Under the pieces are notes generated by a model. That model did no database searches. It had not been told where the DNA came from and saw only the letters and a list, made by a program, of their open reading frames with translations. The position numbers and the translations under genes were made by a program. This document shows, one piece after another, positions 1 to 8,454 of a stretch of 64,000 bases of DNA. Where the stretch lies: positions 4,261,001 through 4,325,000 of the forward strand of contig NZ_CP159289.1 in assembly GCF_040448675.1 (NCBI RefSeq). The letters are read 5' to 3'. Position 1 is the first letter of the stretch; every line of letters starts with the position of its first letter. The DNA is from Dyadobacter sp. 676 (lineage in GTDB: Bacteria > Bacteroidota > Bacteroidia > Cytophagales > Spirosomataceae).

Positions 1-762
1 AAAATCACTTCGAAAGGCGAGAAGATCGTCGACCTGCCTGCCGGAGGCTACAATAATCACTGGACGCGGAATCTGCTGGCTAATGCCGACGGAAGCAAAA
101 TCTACATTTCCGTAGGTTCGGCCAGCAATGTGGCGGATCATGGTATGGATGAGGAAAAACGCCGGGCCAATATTCTGGAAATTAATCCGGACGGCACAGG
201 CGAGCGCGTGTATGCGAGCGGGTTGCGCAATCCCGTCGGGATGGATTGGGCCCCGGGAACGAATGTGCTTTGGACAGCCGTAAACGAGCGCGACAAATTG
301 GGCGACGATCTTGTGCCGGATTACATTACAAGCGTAAAGGAAGGTGGTTTTTACGGATGGCCGTATGCCTATTTCGGAAAGAACGAAGACCCGCGCCGGA
401 AGGGCGAGCGCCCCGATCTGGTTGCAAAGACGATTGTTCCCGACGTGCCGGTGGGATCGCACACATCGTCATTGGGCCTGGTTTTTTATACCAAGGACAA
501 ATTTCCCGCAAAGTACCGCAACGGCGCATTCATAGGGCAGCATGGTTCCTGGAACCGCTCGGCTCTGGCTGGTTATAAAGTCGTTTTCGTGCCGTTTAAA
601 GACGGAAAGCCATCCGGAAAACCGGAGGATTTTCTCACCGGATTTATAGAAAGCGAAAAGAAAGTGTACGGGCGGCCCGTGGACGTAACTGTTATGGACG
701 ACGGTTCGCTGCTCGTGAACGACGACTCGGGGAACGTCATCTGGCGGGTGAGTGCGAAATAG
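1..762 (+). CDS. PQQ-dependent sugar (sorbosone-type) dehydrogenase, 3' part
   Basis: The reading frame is open from the first base, so this is the C-terminal 253 residues of a gene that starts upstream of the window. The pieces HWTRNL, YISVGSASNV, GLRNPVGMDW, GQHGSWNRS and the ending DDSGNVIWRVS are typical of the soluble glucose/sorbosone dehydrogenase beta-propeller family, which oxidises sugars or aldoses with PQQ, usually in the periplasm. The signal peptide and first blades would lie outside the window. The substrate cannot be told from sequence. The next gene has its own operators, so the two are probably separate transcription units. Confidence 0.82.
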   Translation, partial: KITSKGEKIVDLPAGGYNNHWTRNLLANADGSKIYISVGSASNVADHGMDEEKRRANILEINPDGTGERVYASGLRNPVGMDWAPGTNVLWTAVNERDKLGDDLVPDYITSVKEGGFYGWPYAYFGKNEDPRRKGERPDLVAKTIVPDVPVGSHTSSLGLVFYTKDKFPAKYRNGAFIGQHGSWNRSALAGYKVVFVPFKDGKPSGKPEDFLTGFIESEKKVYGRPVDVTVMDDGSLLVNDDSGNVIWRVSAK

Positions 763-802
763 AAACGGCTGTCCGATCGAAAGTTTTTCCGATTTTATTT
801 GC

Positions 803-828
803 AAAAATATACCAATCAGTATATTTTT
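803..828. promoter_or_regulatory. Perfect inverted-repeat operator, site 1
   Basis: Two perfect 10-base arms (803-812 and 819-828, AAAAATATAC and GTATATTTTT) flank a 6-base centre, CAATCA. The core ATATACCAATC-R-GTAT recurs in reverse orientation about 75 bases downstream, next to the SDR start. Paired palindromes of this kind are typical TetR-family operators. No regulator gene is adjacent. It lies 40 bases after the upstream stop, but it lacks the GC-rich stem and one-sided T-tract of a terminator. Confidence 0.55.
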
Positions 829-888
829 GTCTTGTGAATCCGTTCACCGATTTGCCGGGCGAAAGCACCGGTTTTAATTTTCTTTAAT

Positions 889-911
889 AAAATACCGATT
901 GGTATATTTAA
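889..911. promoter_or_regulatory. Inverted-repeat operator, site 2, at the SDR promoter
   Basis: The AATACC-GATT-GGTATA core, read on the minus strand, gives ATATACCAATCGGTAT, nearly the same as site 1 at 803-828. It ends 13 bases before the SDR start codon, where a bound repressor would block transcription or translation. The site is seen directly; that a TetR-type repressor binds it is inference. Confidence 0.55.
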
Positions 912-923
912 ACTGGAATAACA

Positions 924-1685
924 ATGAAAACAACCGGAAATACCATCCTGATCACCGGCGGAAGTGCCGGCATCGGATTCGAGTTTGCAAAAGCATTTTC
1001 TGCAAAAGGAAACCACGTAATTATCACCGGCCGTAACGAAGAGCGGCTGCGGAACGCCGCGGCGCAGCTCGGCAATGTGACTCCGATCGTTTACGACGTC
1101 ATCGACAGGGACGCGACCGACCAACTTGTAGCGCGTCTCGAAACCGAATTCCCTGAATTGAATGTTGTGATCAACAACGCAGGCAAGGCGTCCTACTATC
1201 TGCTCGACGGGGAAGAAGACGCCGCCGCGCTGGCCGGGGAAGAGATCCTGACCAACTACCTTGCCATTATCCGTTTGAACCAGAAACTTCTGCCGTTGCT
1301 CAAAAAAGCGGACGAGGCTGCCATCGTAACGGTTTCCAGCATTGCCGGGCTTGTGCCGAACCACCGGCTTCCTACCTATGCCGCAAGTAAAGCCGCGTTG
1401 CATTCCTACACGCAGTCGCTTCGTATTACGCTGGGCAAATCCACTAATATCAAAGTATTCGAAATCCTGCCTCCATTGGTCGATACCGAGTTTTCGGCCG
1501 AAATAGGCGGCGCTACAAACGGTATTCCCCCGAAACAGGTAGCCGACGACCTGGTGACAGCATTCGAAAGCAACACCTATGAAGTGCTCACAGGACGTAC
1601 CGCCGATGTTTTCAGCCTCTTCCTGAGTTCACCGACAGCCGCATTGCAGGCCATGAACCCCGGTGTGGATCTTCAACCGGCTTAA
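924..1685 (+). CDS. Short-chain dehydrogenase/reductase, DltE-like
   Basis: A 253-residue classical SDR. The N-terminal Rossmann motif TGGSAGIG is at residues 11-18, NNAG marks the structural core, and the catalytic triad is visible as VSS plus YAASK (Tyr-x3-Lys). It is a cytoplasmic NAD(P)H oxidoreductase that resembles the DltE/YdfG-like oxidoreductases often controlled by TetR regulators in Bacteroidota. The substrate is unknown. It is followed after 37 bases by a DUF2798 membrane protein, probably in one transcript. Two matching palindromes upstream suggest repression that is relieved by a small molecule. Confidence 0.88.
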   Translation: MKTTGNTILITGGSAGIGFEFAKAFSAKGNHVIITGRNEERLRNAAAQLGNVTPIVYDVIDRDATDQLVARLETEFPELNVVINNAGKASYYLLDGEEDAAALAGEEILTNYLAIIRLNQKLLPLLKKADEAAIVTVSSIAGLVPNHRLPTYAASKAALHSYTQSLRITLGKSTNIKVFEILPPLVDTEFSAEIGGATNGIPPKQVADDLVTAFESNTYEVLTGRTADVFSLFLSSPTAALQAMNPGVDLQPA

Positions 1686-1722
1686 TAACAAGTAACCTCG
1701 AACCTATAAAATCGCTACCGAA

Positions 1723-1956
1723 ATGAGACAACGGATCGCATTTGCCATGATCATGGGGATCGTCACGACGGGGATAATTTCCTTTACTTTGATTTCCCTA
1801 AATATTGGATTTGTTGCCAATTTTTTGGTGATTTGGCTCAAATCTTGGAGCTTGTCCTACCTGATCGTCATCCCGGCAATCCTGCTGATTGGTCCGAGGG
1901 TGCAGAGACTGGTCGATGACATCTTCAAAGATACACTGACTCAGGAGGTTGATTGA
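1723..1956 (+). CDS. DUF2798 small membrane protein
   Basis: A 77-residue protein with two hydrophobic segments (about residues 6-28 and 34-57) and a short charged C-terminus, VQRLVDDIFKD. This matches DUF2798, a family of small two-helix inner-membrane proteins of unknown function that often sit beside SDR or TetR genes. It follows the SDR closely in the same direction and probably shares its operator control. Nothing in the sequence points to a reaction. Confidence 0.72.
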   Translation: MRQRIAFAMIMGIVTTGIISFTLISLNIGFVANFLVIWLKSWSLSYLIVIPAILLIGPRVQRLVDDIFKDTLTQEVD

Positions 1957-1996
1957 CGATCGCCTTCCGACGTCCCGGATCAACTAATCAAACTTT

Positions 1997-3248
1997 ATGA
2001 AAAGAGTAGTAGTGACTGGCCTGGGGGGTTATTTCCCCGCTGGGGAACTCTGTGGATGAGTTCTGGCAAAATATTGTAAATGGTAAGAGCGGTGCTGCTA
2101 CCATTACGAAAATGGACGTTTCCAAATTCAAAACACAATTCGGTTGCGAAGTGAAGAATTTCAATCCCGAAGACTATATCGAGAAAAAGGAAATCAAGAA
2201 GTACGATCTGCACACCCAATACGCGATCGCGGCGTCGGACACAGCTATTAAAGACGCGGGATTGGATTTTGCGAACATCGATATGGAAGAACGCTACGAT
2301 ATGGGGGTCATCTGGGCGACTGGAAATGGCGGAATGGGGACCTTCGAAGACCAGTTGCTGGAATTCCATGCGTCGGGAGGCGTTCCCCGTTTCAATCCGT
2401 TCTTTATTCCCAAAATGATCGTGGACATTGCGGCGGGCGTGATTTCGATCCGTCACAAGCTCCACGGGCCTAACTATTGTACCGTTTCGGCTTGTGCCTC
2501 ATCGAATACCGCGCTGATCAGCGCATTTGATACCATTCGTATGGGTAAAGCCAAGCTCATGATAGCGGGCGGGTCCGAAGCGGCGATCATTTATTCGGCA
2601 TTGGGCGGCTTCAACGCGGCGCAGGCGCTTTCCAAAAGAAACGACGATCCGGCGACAGCTTCAAGGCCGTTCGATAAGGACCGCGACGGCTTTGTAATGG
2701 GCGAAGGCGCGGCCGCATTAATCCTCGAAGATCTGGAATATGCAAAGGCGAGAGGCGCGCAAATTTATGCGGAGATCGTCGGCGGCGGAATGGCTGCCGA
2801 CGCATATCACCTCACAGGGACGCCTCCCGACGGACTGGGCGCAGCACTCGGGATGCGGAAGGCCCTGAACGAGGCGGGCATTGCGCCCGATCGGATCGAT
2901 TACGTGAATGCGCACGCGACTTCCACCGGACTGGGCGATATGAGCGAGCTGCAAGGTTTGAAGACCGTGTTCGGCGATCACCCCGTGGCTATCAGTGCCA
3001 CCAAGTCAATGACCGGCCACTTACTGGGTGCGGCGGGCGCTCTCGAGAGCATCATTTGCACTTTGGCAGTGAAACACGATGTTATTCCTGCGACTATCAA
3101 TACGGAGAACCTCGACGAAGCGATACCCGAGGGAATGAACATCGTTTTGGGCAAATCGCTGAACCAGCCTGTAAATTACGCGCTTAACAACACGTTCGGT
3201 TTCGGAGGTCACACGGCAACATCCATATTTAAAAAATATACGGAGTAG
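1997..3248 (+). pseudogene. fabF: Beta-ketoacyl-ACP synthase II (FabF-type), frame broken near the start
   Basis: The ATG at 1997 opens with MKRVVVTGLG, the standard FabF N-terminus, but the frame stops after 20 codons. Removing one G from the six-G run at 2023-2028 restores VISPLGNSVDEFW and joins it to the long frame that follows. That frame has the active-site Cys in SACASSNT and the two His in NAHATSTG and TGHLLGAAG, so all three catalytic residues are intact. The enzyme condenses malonyl-ACP with acyl-ACP in fatty acid elongation. Without the repair only a GTG start at 2052 remains, which would lose the first beta strand. No acyl carrier protein gene is adjacent, so a specialised paralogue cannot be excluded. 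A sequencing indel is more likely than true decay. Confidence 0.85.
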
Positions 3249-3266
3249 GGCATAGCCTTACTCCGT
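3240..3266. terminator. Hairpin spanning the convergent ends of fabF and the HAD gene
   Basis: Eight-base perfect arms ACGGAGTA (3240-3247) and TACTCCGT (3259-3266) enclose an 11-base loop. The stem contains the stop codons of both convergent genes. There is no T-tract on either side, so a bidirectional terminator is plausible but not certain. Confidence 0.45.
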
Positions 3267-4057
3267 GATTTCCGAAAGGACTTCCACAACCCCGTTTTCA
3301 TCGTTGCTTTTGGCGATGAAGCGGGCTATTTTTTTGATATCCGGATGCGCATTGGCCATGGCGTAGGAATAATGGGCCTTTTCGAGCATTTCGAGGTCGT
3401 TCAGATAGTCGCCGAAAACCATGGTCTGCCCGGCAGTAATCCGGAATTTTTCCTGCAAGACCTCCATTGCACGGCCTTTGTTAGCCTTTTTTATGGGAAA
3501 TATCGAGCCAGATCGGGCCTGACACCTTCACTTGCAGCGCTTCTTCGTACTTTTTGTAATGCGGATAACTGTTGACCTCCGAGCCGGCCAGATCGCATAA
3601 TGTGAATTTCAGGAACTGGTCGTCGGTGATTTCGAGCAGGTCGTCCACCACCTCATATCTTTCGAAATAAAGTTTGAGATGGTTGATAAACTCCTCGTCG
3701 TCATTCTCGACATAGGCCTTCTTTTTCCCGCAAATGATCGGATAAGTGTTTTTTATTTTCCTTTGAGATGACGATAAGCTCCCGGGTAATTTCGGGATCG
3801 ATCGCCTGAATGTGGATCTCTTCATCCCGGAAAACCACATAACTGCCATTTTCTGCAGCGAAAATGACCTCGTCTTTAACCGCGTCGAGGGTTTTGGCGA
3901 GATTGAAGTACTGACGACCGCTGGCTGCCACGAAAATGATTCCGTGGTCTTTTAATTTTCTGAAAACAGGGAAAAACGATTCGTGGATTTCATGTTTGGA
4001 GTTCAAAAGCGTACCGTCCATGTCGGTAGCCACCAGCCGGATGTCGGAAAATGTCAT
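3258..4057 (-). pseudogene. Cof-type HAD-IIB sugar phosphatase, two frameshifts
   Basis: Three adjacent minus-strand frames together make one 265-residue HAD phosphatase. The first holds motif I, DMDGTLL, and motif II, VAASGR. The middle frame holds the cap region (KAYVENDDEEF onward). The last holds motif IV, FGDYLNDLEML. Deleting one T from each of the T6 runs at 3749-3754 and 3487-3492 (plus strand) joins them cleanly through KENKNTYPIICG and SHKKANKGRAMEV. Family members dephosphorylate sugar phosphates or flavin-type metabolites in the cytoplasm. All catalytic motifs survive, so two homopolymer errors are more likely than decay. The gene converges on fabF. Confidence 0.8.
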
Positions 4058-4212
4058 GTTTGATTAAATATTGCCTTACCAATCAAGCCAAATAAGCCCG
4101 CTATGGTTCCGCTTTTACTGTAAATTCGACAATTAAGGACGTTTGCCAAGAACCGCACCCGCGTTTTCGCTGTTACAATGCCGTACACCACAAATGTTGT
4201 CAGGGCCATTCG

Positions 4213-5109
4213 ATGAGATTTTCCAAATACTACCTCACCGCACTAGTTTCCTTTATGATCTGGGGTTTTTTCAGTCTGGCGTTGAAGCCGCTGAAAGCGT
4301 ACCCTTCGCTCGACATTCTCTTTTACCGGGTATTCATGTGCGCGGCGGTGATGGCGGTGATCAGCCTGTTTATGCGTGGGAAAGTGTTGCGCGAGAGTAT
4401 CGCCACGTTCAAGGCAATGCCGCAGGCCAGGAAAAGGCAGGTGGCTTTCCTGACGTTGATCGGCGGGGTGTTGTTGACGGCCAACTGGTTTTTCTTCATT
4501 TATGTGATGAACCACATCAGCGTAAAAGCAGCGTCGTTTGCGTACCTTGTTTGCCCGATCATGACGACCGTTATCGCTTTTTTTATACTGGATGAAAAGC
4601 TCAGTAAATGGCAATGGACAGCCGTCTTACTCAGCGTTGCAAGCTGTATTTTGTTGTCATTCAATAATATAGCGGATATTCTTTACAGTCTTATCGTGGC
4701 TGCTTCCTACGCGTTTTACCTGGTAAGCCAGCGCAAAAATACCGGTATCGACAAGTTTCTGGTGCTCACAATCCAGATCATATTTTCGGCATTGCTGCTG
4801 CTGCCTTTTTACCCGAAATACAGCTCGGCCTTGCCAACGGAAATGTCGTTTTATGTGTTAATCACGCTGATAGCCATCGTTTTTACGATCATTCCGTTGT
4901 TCATGAACCTCTACGCTTTGCAGGGGGTAACGTCTTCGACGATGGGTATTTTGTTGTATATCAATCCATTGATGAACTTTGTGATCGCATTGTTCTATTT
5001 TCATGAGCCTATCAACACGATCCAGATCACGGCCTATTCGCTGATCCTGCTATCGATCGTCATTTTCAACGAGCGGTTTATTTTTGGCCGCCGCACCGCC
5101 GTCGCCTGA
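4213..5109 (+). CDS. rarD: EamA/RarD-like permease
   Basis: A 298-residue polytopic protein with about ten hydrophobic segments in two repeats. The N-terminus (KYYLTALVSFMIWGFFSL), the VIPLFMNLYALQG-like segment in the second half and the conserved LLYINPLMNF element match the RarD branch of the drug/metabolite transporter superfamily. It should be an inner-membrane exporter; its substrate is not known even in well-studied relatives. Its last 60 bases overlap the end of the convergent methyltransferase gene. Confidence 0.85.
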   Translation: MRFSKYYLTALVSFMIWGFFSLALKPLKAYPSLDILFYRVFMCAAVMAVISLFMRGKVLRESIATFKAMPQARKRQVAFLTLIGGVLLTANWFFFIYVMNHISVKAASFAYLVCPIMTTVIAFFILDEKLSKWQWTAVLLSVASCILLSFNNIADILYSLIVAASYAFYLVSQRKNTGIDKFLVLTIQIIFSALLLLPFYPKYSSALPTEMSFYVLITLIAIVFTIIPLFMNLYALQGVTSSTMGILLYINPLMNFVIALFYFHEPINTIQITAYSLILLSIVIFNERFIFGRRTAVA

Positions 5110-5730
5110 TTTGCGATAGGCCGCCGACCGGATGAAACGCCTGAAATGGAAAGTCTCGAAAACGGTCTGAAAGTGTGTATTAAAAAGGGCCCGCATATCA
5201 GGCAATTGATCGGCTTCCACCTGACTAATGTTCCTGAAAAAAATATACATGGACCGTAGCAGGGCTTTCTGCCAAAGACGATTGATGCCTTTGTCGATAT
5301 GAAAGTCTGTAAATAGCCATAATGCGCCGTTTTTTAGCATGCTGTCCAACTTCCGGAAAACTTTCTGCGCGCGTACGTGACTGAAATTGTCGAAAAGAAA
5401 CGGCGTCATGATTACGTCATATGACGACAGTGCGTTATAATCTTCGATAGCGGCGTGAATGAATGTGACCTTATTGTGCCTGGAATCCCTTTTTCGCGCC
5501 AACTCCAACATATTTGAAGAGATTTCCACGTAATCGATCGCCAGTCCCGACGGATGAATGCGCCCCATTTCTTCGATGATCCAGCCCGTGCCCCCGCCCA
5601 CGACGAGCACGCGTGCGGGAGGCGTTATGAGCGGTAGCAACGCTTGCTGGGCCCGCACAATGGATTTCCCGAATATCAGCCTGCTCAGCTTGTCGTAACG
5701 GGACGCAATGCGGTCGTAGTTGTTCACCAT
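5050..5730 (-). CDS. Class I SAM-dependent methyltransferase
   Basis: The chosen ATG at 5730 gives 226 residues starting MVNNYDRIASRYDKLSRLIFG, the usual opening of UbiE/Methyltransf_25-like enzymes. The SAM-binding loop is VLVVGGGTGW and the acidic end of strand 2 is IDYVEIS. The start overlaps the last 7 bases of the UbiA-like gene (ATGGTGA), so the two are translationally coupled. Their pairing suggests methylation of a prenylated aromatic or quinone-like product, which is inference. The C-terminus overlaps rarD by 60 bases on the other strand. Confidence 0.8.
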   Translation of the reverse strand: MVNNYDRIASRYDKLSRLIFGKSIVRAQQALLPLITPPARVLVVGGGTGWIIEEMGRIHPSGLAIDYVEISSNMLELARKRDSRHNKVTFIHAAIEDYNALSSYDVIMTPFLFDNFSHVRAQKVFRKLDSMLKNGALWLFTDFHIDKGINRLWQKALLRSMYIFFRNISQVEADQLPDMRALFNTHFQTVFETFHFRRFIRSAAYRKSGDGGAAAKNKPLVENDDR

Positions 5731-6656
5731 GGTAAATGCAGGTTTTGGTGTGCAAAAAGACTGCCCGCAATCCCGCACAGAGCTTTTACCAGCAACAGTC
5801 CGTCGATCACGATCAGGTAGAACAAAATGCTTTGCCGCCTTTGCAGCGAAAACGCGACAGTCAGCAGGCACACAAACGGCACCATATTGAAGAGGATCGT
5901 CGGAATGCCGAAATGGCGGTAAAGGGCAAATGCCAGGAAGGAAATCAGCCCGACGAGCAGAAGCGGCACCAGCACCAGATAAATCGTTTTCCGCAGGCCC
6001 ATCCTTACCGCAAACGTCTTCAACTCAATATTCGCGTCGTCCTCGTAATCCTTCATATCGAACATAATTGCGTTGACGGTGCAGAACATCCAGTTTTTAA
6101 CAAAAAGCCAGAGCATCAGCAGGGGTTCGCCGGCTGTAACGCCCTGTTCGATCCTCAAAGCGGCTATCGGGAAAAGGTTAACGCAACCGGCCCATACGAA
6201 GCCGATTACGAATGCTTTCAGCCAGCCGGTTCTCCTGAGGTTGAGTGAAATGAGCGATTTCGGAAGCAATCCATAGTAGAGTACCGCCGCCAATGGCACG
6301 AGCAGCAGCACCAGCCAGTAATGCAATGGTAAATGCAATGCGGATGAAAGATTTTTAGCCAGGTACCAGCTTCCCATTCCTGAACAGATACTGAATAAAA
6401 ATACCTGGCTCACCCGCACGAAGCGATAATGCAGGCGGTACCATTCCGTGCGCGGATTGGCGGAAACTTTGGGCGCAACAGGCCCCGAATAGGCAATGGT
6501 GTAGTAAAACACAGTGGTGCAGAAGACAAGCAGATAATAGACAGGCGAATTAAGCGGAAGGTTGAGCTGAAAGGCCGTTTCCAGGGATAATGCCACCGCC
6601 AGCAGCCCGACGAAATAATTGGCAAAAAATACAAATGCGATGATCCTGTTTAACAT
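5724..6656 (-). CDS. UbiA-like membrane prenyltransferase lacking the first Asp motif
   Basis: A 310-residue protein with about eight or nine transmembrane segments. The second Asp-rich motif of the UbiA superfamily is clear in NAIMFDMKDYEDDANI. The first motif, normally NDxxDxxxD near the N-terminus, is absent: the equivalent loop reads GPVAPKVSANPRTEWY. Canonical members transfer a polyprenyl chain to an aromatic acceptor and need both motifs for Mg-diphosphate binding. This may therefore be a divergent or non-prenylating member. It forms an overlapping operon with the methyltransferase and has no quinone-pathway neighbours here. Confidence 0.72.
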   Translation of the reverse strand: MLNRIIAFVFFANYFVGLLAVALSLETAFQLNLPLNSPVYYLLVFCTTVFYYTIAYSGPVAPKVSANPRTEWYRLHYRFVRVSQVFLFSICSGMGSWYLAKNLSSALHLPLHYWLVLLLVPLAAVLYYGLLPKSLISLNLRRTGWLKAFVIGFVWAGCVNLFPIAALRIEQGVTAGEPLLMLWLFVKNWMFCTVNAIMFDMKDYEDDANIELKTFAVRMGLRKTIYLVLVPLLLVGLISFLAFALYRHFGIPTILFNMVPFVCLLTVAFSLQRRQSILFYLIVIDGLLLVKALCGIAGSLFAHQNLHLPW

Positions 6657-6802
6657 ATCTGTCTGTAAGCCAGCGTTCGAAGCCCCCCGGGATGCCCGAA
6701 TGATATAATTAGAATATCAATTTAGAATTTTTTAAGAGGCGGCCCAGGCTTGGCCGCTATTTACTACATTCGGAAACAATACTTTCTTAAACCATCAATT
6801 AC

Positions 6803-8383
6803 ATGAAAAAAATCTATTCGATCCTGACACTTTGCATTTTGTGTTGGGCCGGATCTGACCGGACAGGACTTGTTTTTGCGCAAAGTATAGAATTGGCTTC
6901 GCAAGATCCCGTCGTAACAAATATTGTGAAAGAAGCGACTGAAAATTCACAGCTCGAAAAACTCGCCCACGAACTAATGGATGTGATCGGGCCGAGGCTC
7001 GTCGGCTCACCGCAAATGCAGCAGGCGCACGACTGGGCCGTAGCCAAATATAAAAGCTGGAATATCGCCGCGAGAAACGAAAAATGGGGCGAGTGGCGGG
7101 GATGGGAACGTGGCGTATCGCATATCGATATGGTGGCGCCGCGCGTGAAATCGCTGGAAGGAATGCAACTTGCATGGAGCCCTGGGACGAACGGTAAAAC
7201 TGTAACCGCCGATGTGGTGATCCTCCCCGATGTGGCCGATTCGTTGGCCTTCCGGAAATGGTTACCGTCGGCGAAAGGCAAATTTGTGCTCATCAGCATG
7301 AATCAGCCTACCGGTCGCCCCGACTACAACTGGCAGGAGTTTGCTACCAAGGAGTCGTTCGAAAAAATGAAAAAGGACCGTGACCTGCAAGCCGAATCCT
7401 GGGCTAACCGTTTGAAAAAGACGGGTTATACGAGCCGGACTTTGCCGCTCGCGTTGGAAAAGGCAGGCGCAGCCGGTGTGGTGATGTCGTATTGGTCAAA
7501 GGGTTTCGGCGCTAACAAGATATTCGGGGCCTACACGAAAACCATCCCGACTGTGGATATTTCGCTTGAAGATTACGGATTGCTTTACCGTTTGGCGGAA
7601 TCGGGGCACACGCCCAAAATCAGCGTGCGGGCGGATGCCAGGGAAACAGGCATAAGCCCTACTTTCAATACAATAGGGGAAATCAAAGGCACTGAAAAGC
7701 CGAACGAATACGTCATCCTTTCCGCGCACTTCGATTCATGGGATGGCGGAAGCGGCGCTACCGATAACGGCACAGGCACGCTGGTGATGATGGAGGCGAT
7801 GCGGATACTGAAAAAAGTGTACCCCAATCCCAAACGGACGATCCTGGTGGGACACTGGGGAAGCGAAGAGCAGGGATTGAACGGCTCGCGTGCGTTTGTG
7901 GAAGACCATCCCGACATCGTGCAGAATATCCAGGCGGTGTTCAATCAGGATAATGGCACCGGAAGGGTGGTCAATTTGTCCGGCCAGGGCTTTTTGAACG
8001 CATATGAATACCTGGGTCGCTGGCTTTCCAGGGTTCCGGAGCCCATCCGTACGCCGATCGAAACAAAATTTCCCGGAACCCCCGGTACCGGCGGCTCCGA
8101 TTTCGCTTCGTTCGTAGCCGCCGGCGCGCCCGCATTTTCGCTCAGTTCATTGAGCTGGTCGTACGGTACTTATACCTGGCATACCAACCGCGATACTTAC
8201 GACAAGATCGTGTTCGACGATGTTCGCGGCAATGCGATCCTTGCCGCGGTGCTCGCCTACCAGGCCAGCGAAGATCCTGCCAGAACGTCGAGAGAAAAAA
8301 GCGTATTGCCCGTTGACGCGAAGGGAATGCCCGGCGCATGGCCCGAACCACGTAAGCCTGTACGGCGCGGCGGCCTGGATTAG
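6803..8383 (+). CDS. Secreted M28-family zinc peptidase
   Basis: A 526-residue protein with an N-terminal signal peptide (hydrophobic to about residue 26, ending VFAQ). A PA-type insert separates the signal from the M28 domain. Zinc ligands are visible as His309 in SAHFDSWDGG, Asp321 in GATDNGTG, Glu355/Glu356 in GSEEQG, an Asp in GGSDFASF and the His in YTWHTNRDT. It is expected to be an aminopeptidase or carboxypeptidase in the periplasm or outside the cell. It is followed by its own terminator and then by a cytoplasmic M17 aminopeptidase in the same direction. Confidence 0.88.
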   Translation: MKKIYSILTLCILCWAGSDRTGLVFAQSIELASQDPVVTNIVKEATENSQLEKLAHELMDVIGPRLVGSPQMQQAHDWAVAKYKSWNIAARNEKWGEWRGWERGVSHIDMVAPRVKSLEGMQLAWSPGTNGKTVTADVVILPDVADSLAFRKWLPSAKGKFVLISMNQPTGRPDYNWQEFATKESFEKMKKDRDLQAESWANRLKKTGYTSRTLPLALEKAGAAGVVMSYWSKGFGANKIFGAYTKTIPTVDISLEDYGLLYRLAESGHTPKISVRADARETGISPTFNTIGEIKGTEKPNEYVILSAHFDSWDGGSGATDNGTGTLVMMEAMRILKKVYPNPKRTILVGHWGSEEQGLNGSRAFVEDHPDIVQNIQAVFNQDNGTGRVVNLSGQGFLNAYEYLGRWLSRVPEPIRTPIETKFPGTPGTGGSDFASFVAAGAPAFSLSSLSWSYGTYTWHTNRDTYDKIVFDDVRGNAILAAVLAYQASEDPARTSREKSVLPVDAKGMPGAWPEPRKPVRRGGLD

Positions 8384-8406
8384 TAATTTCCGTGCCCCTT
8401 TTTAAG

Positions 8407-8437
8407 AGCAAAGGCATATATTGTCTTTGCTTTTATT
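8407..8437 (+). terminator. Rho-independent terminator after the M28 peptidase gene
   Basis: Perfect 7-base arms AGCAAAG (8407-8413) and CTTTGCT (8425-8431) with an 11-base loop run into TTTTATT. It lies 24 bases after the M28 stop and separates it from the M17 gene. Confidence 0.6.
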
Positions 8438-8454
8438 AAACCTTTTCAGAACCA

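Noticed and set aside
803..828. Palindrome read as a terminator of the sugar dehydrogenase gene
   Set aside because: The arms are A+T only apart from one pair, and a matching copy occurs in the SDR promoter, so an operator fits better.
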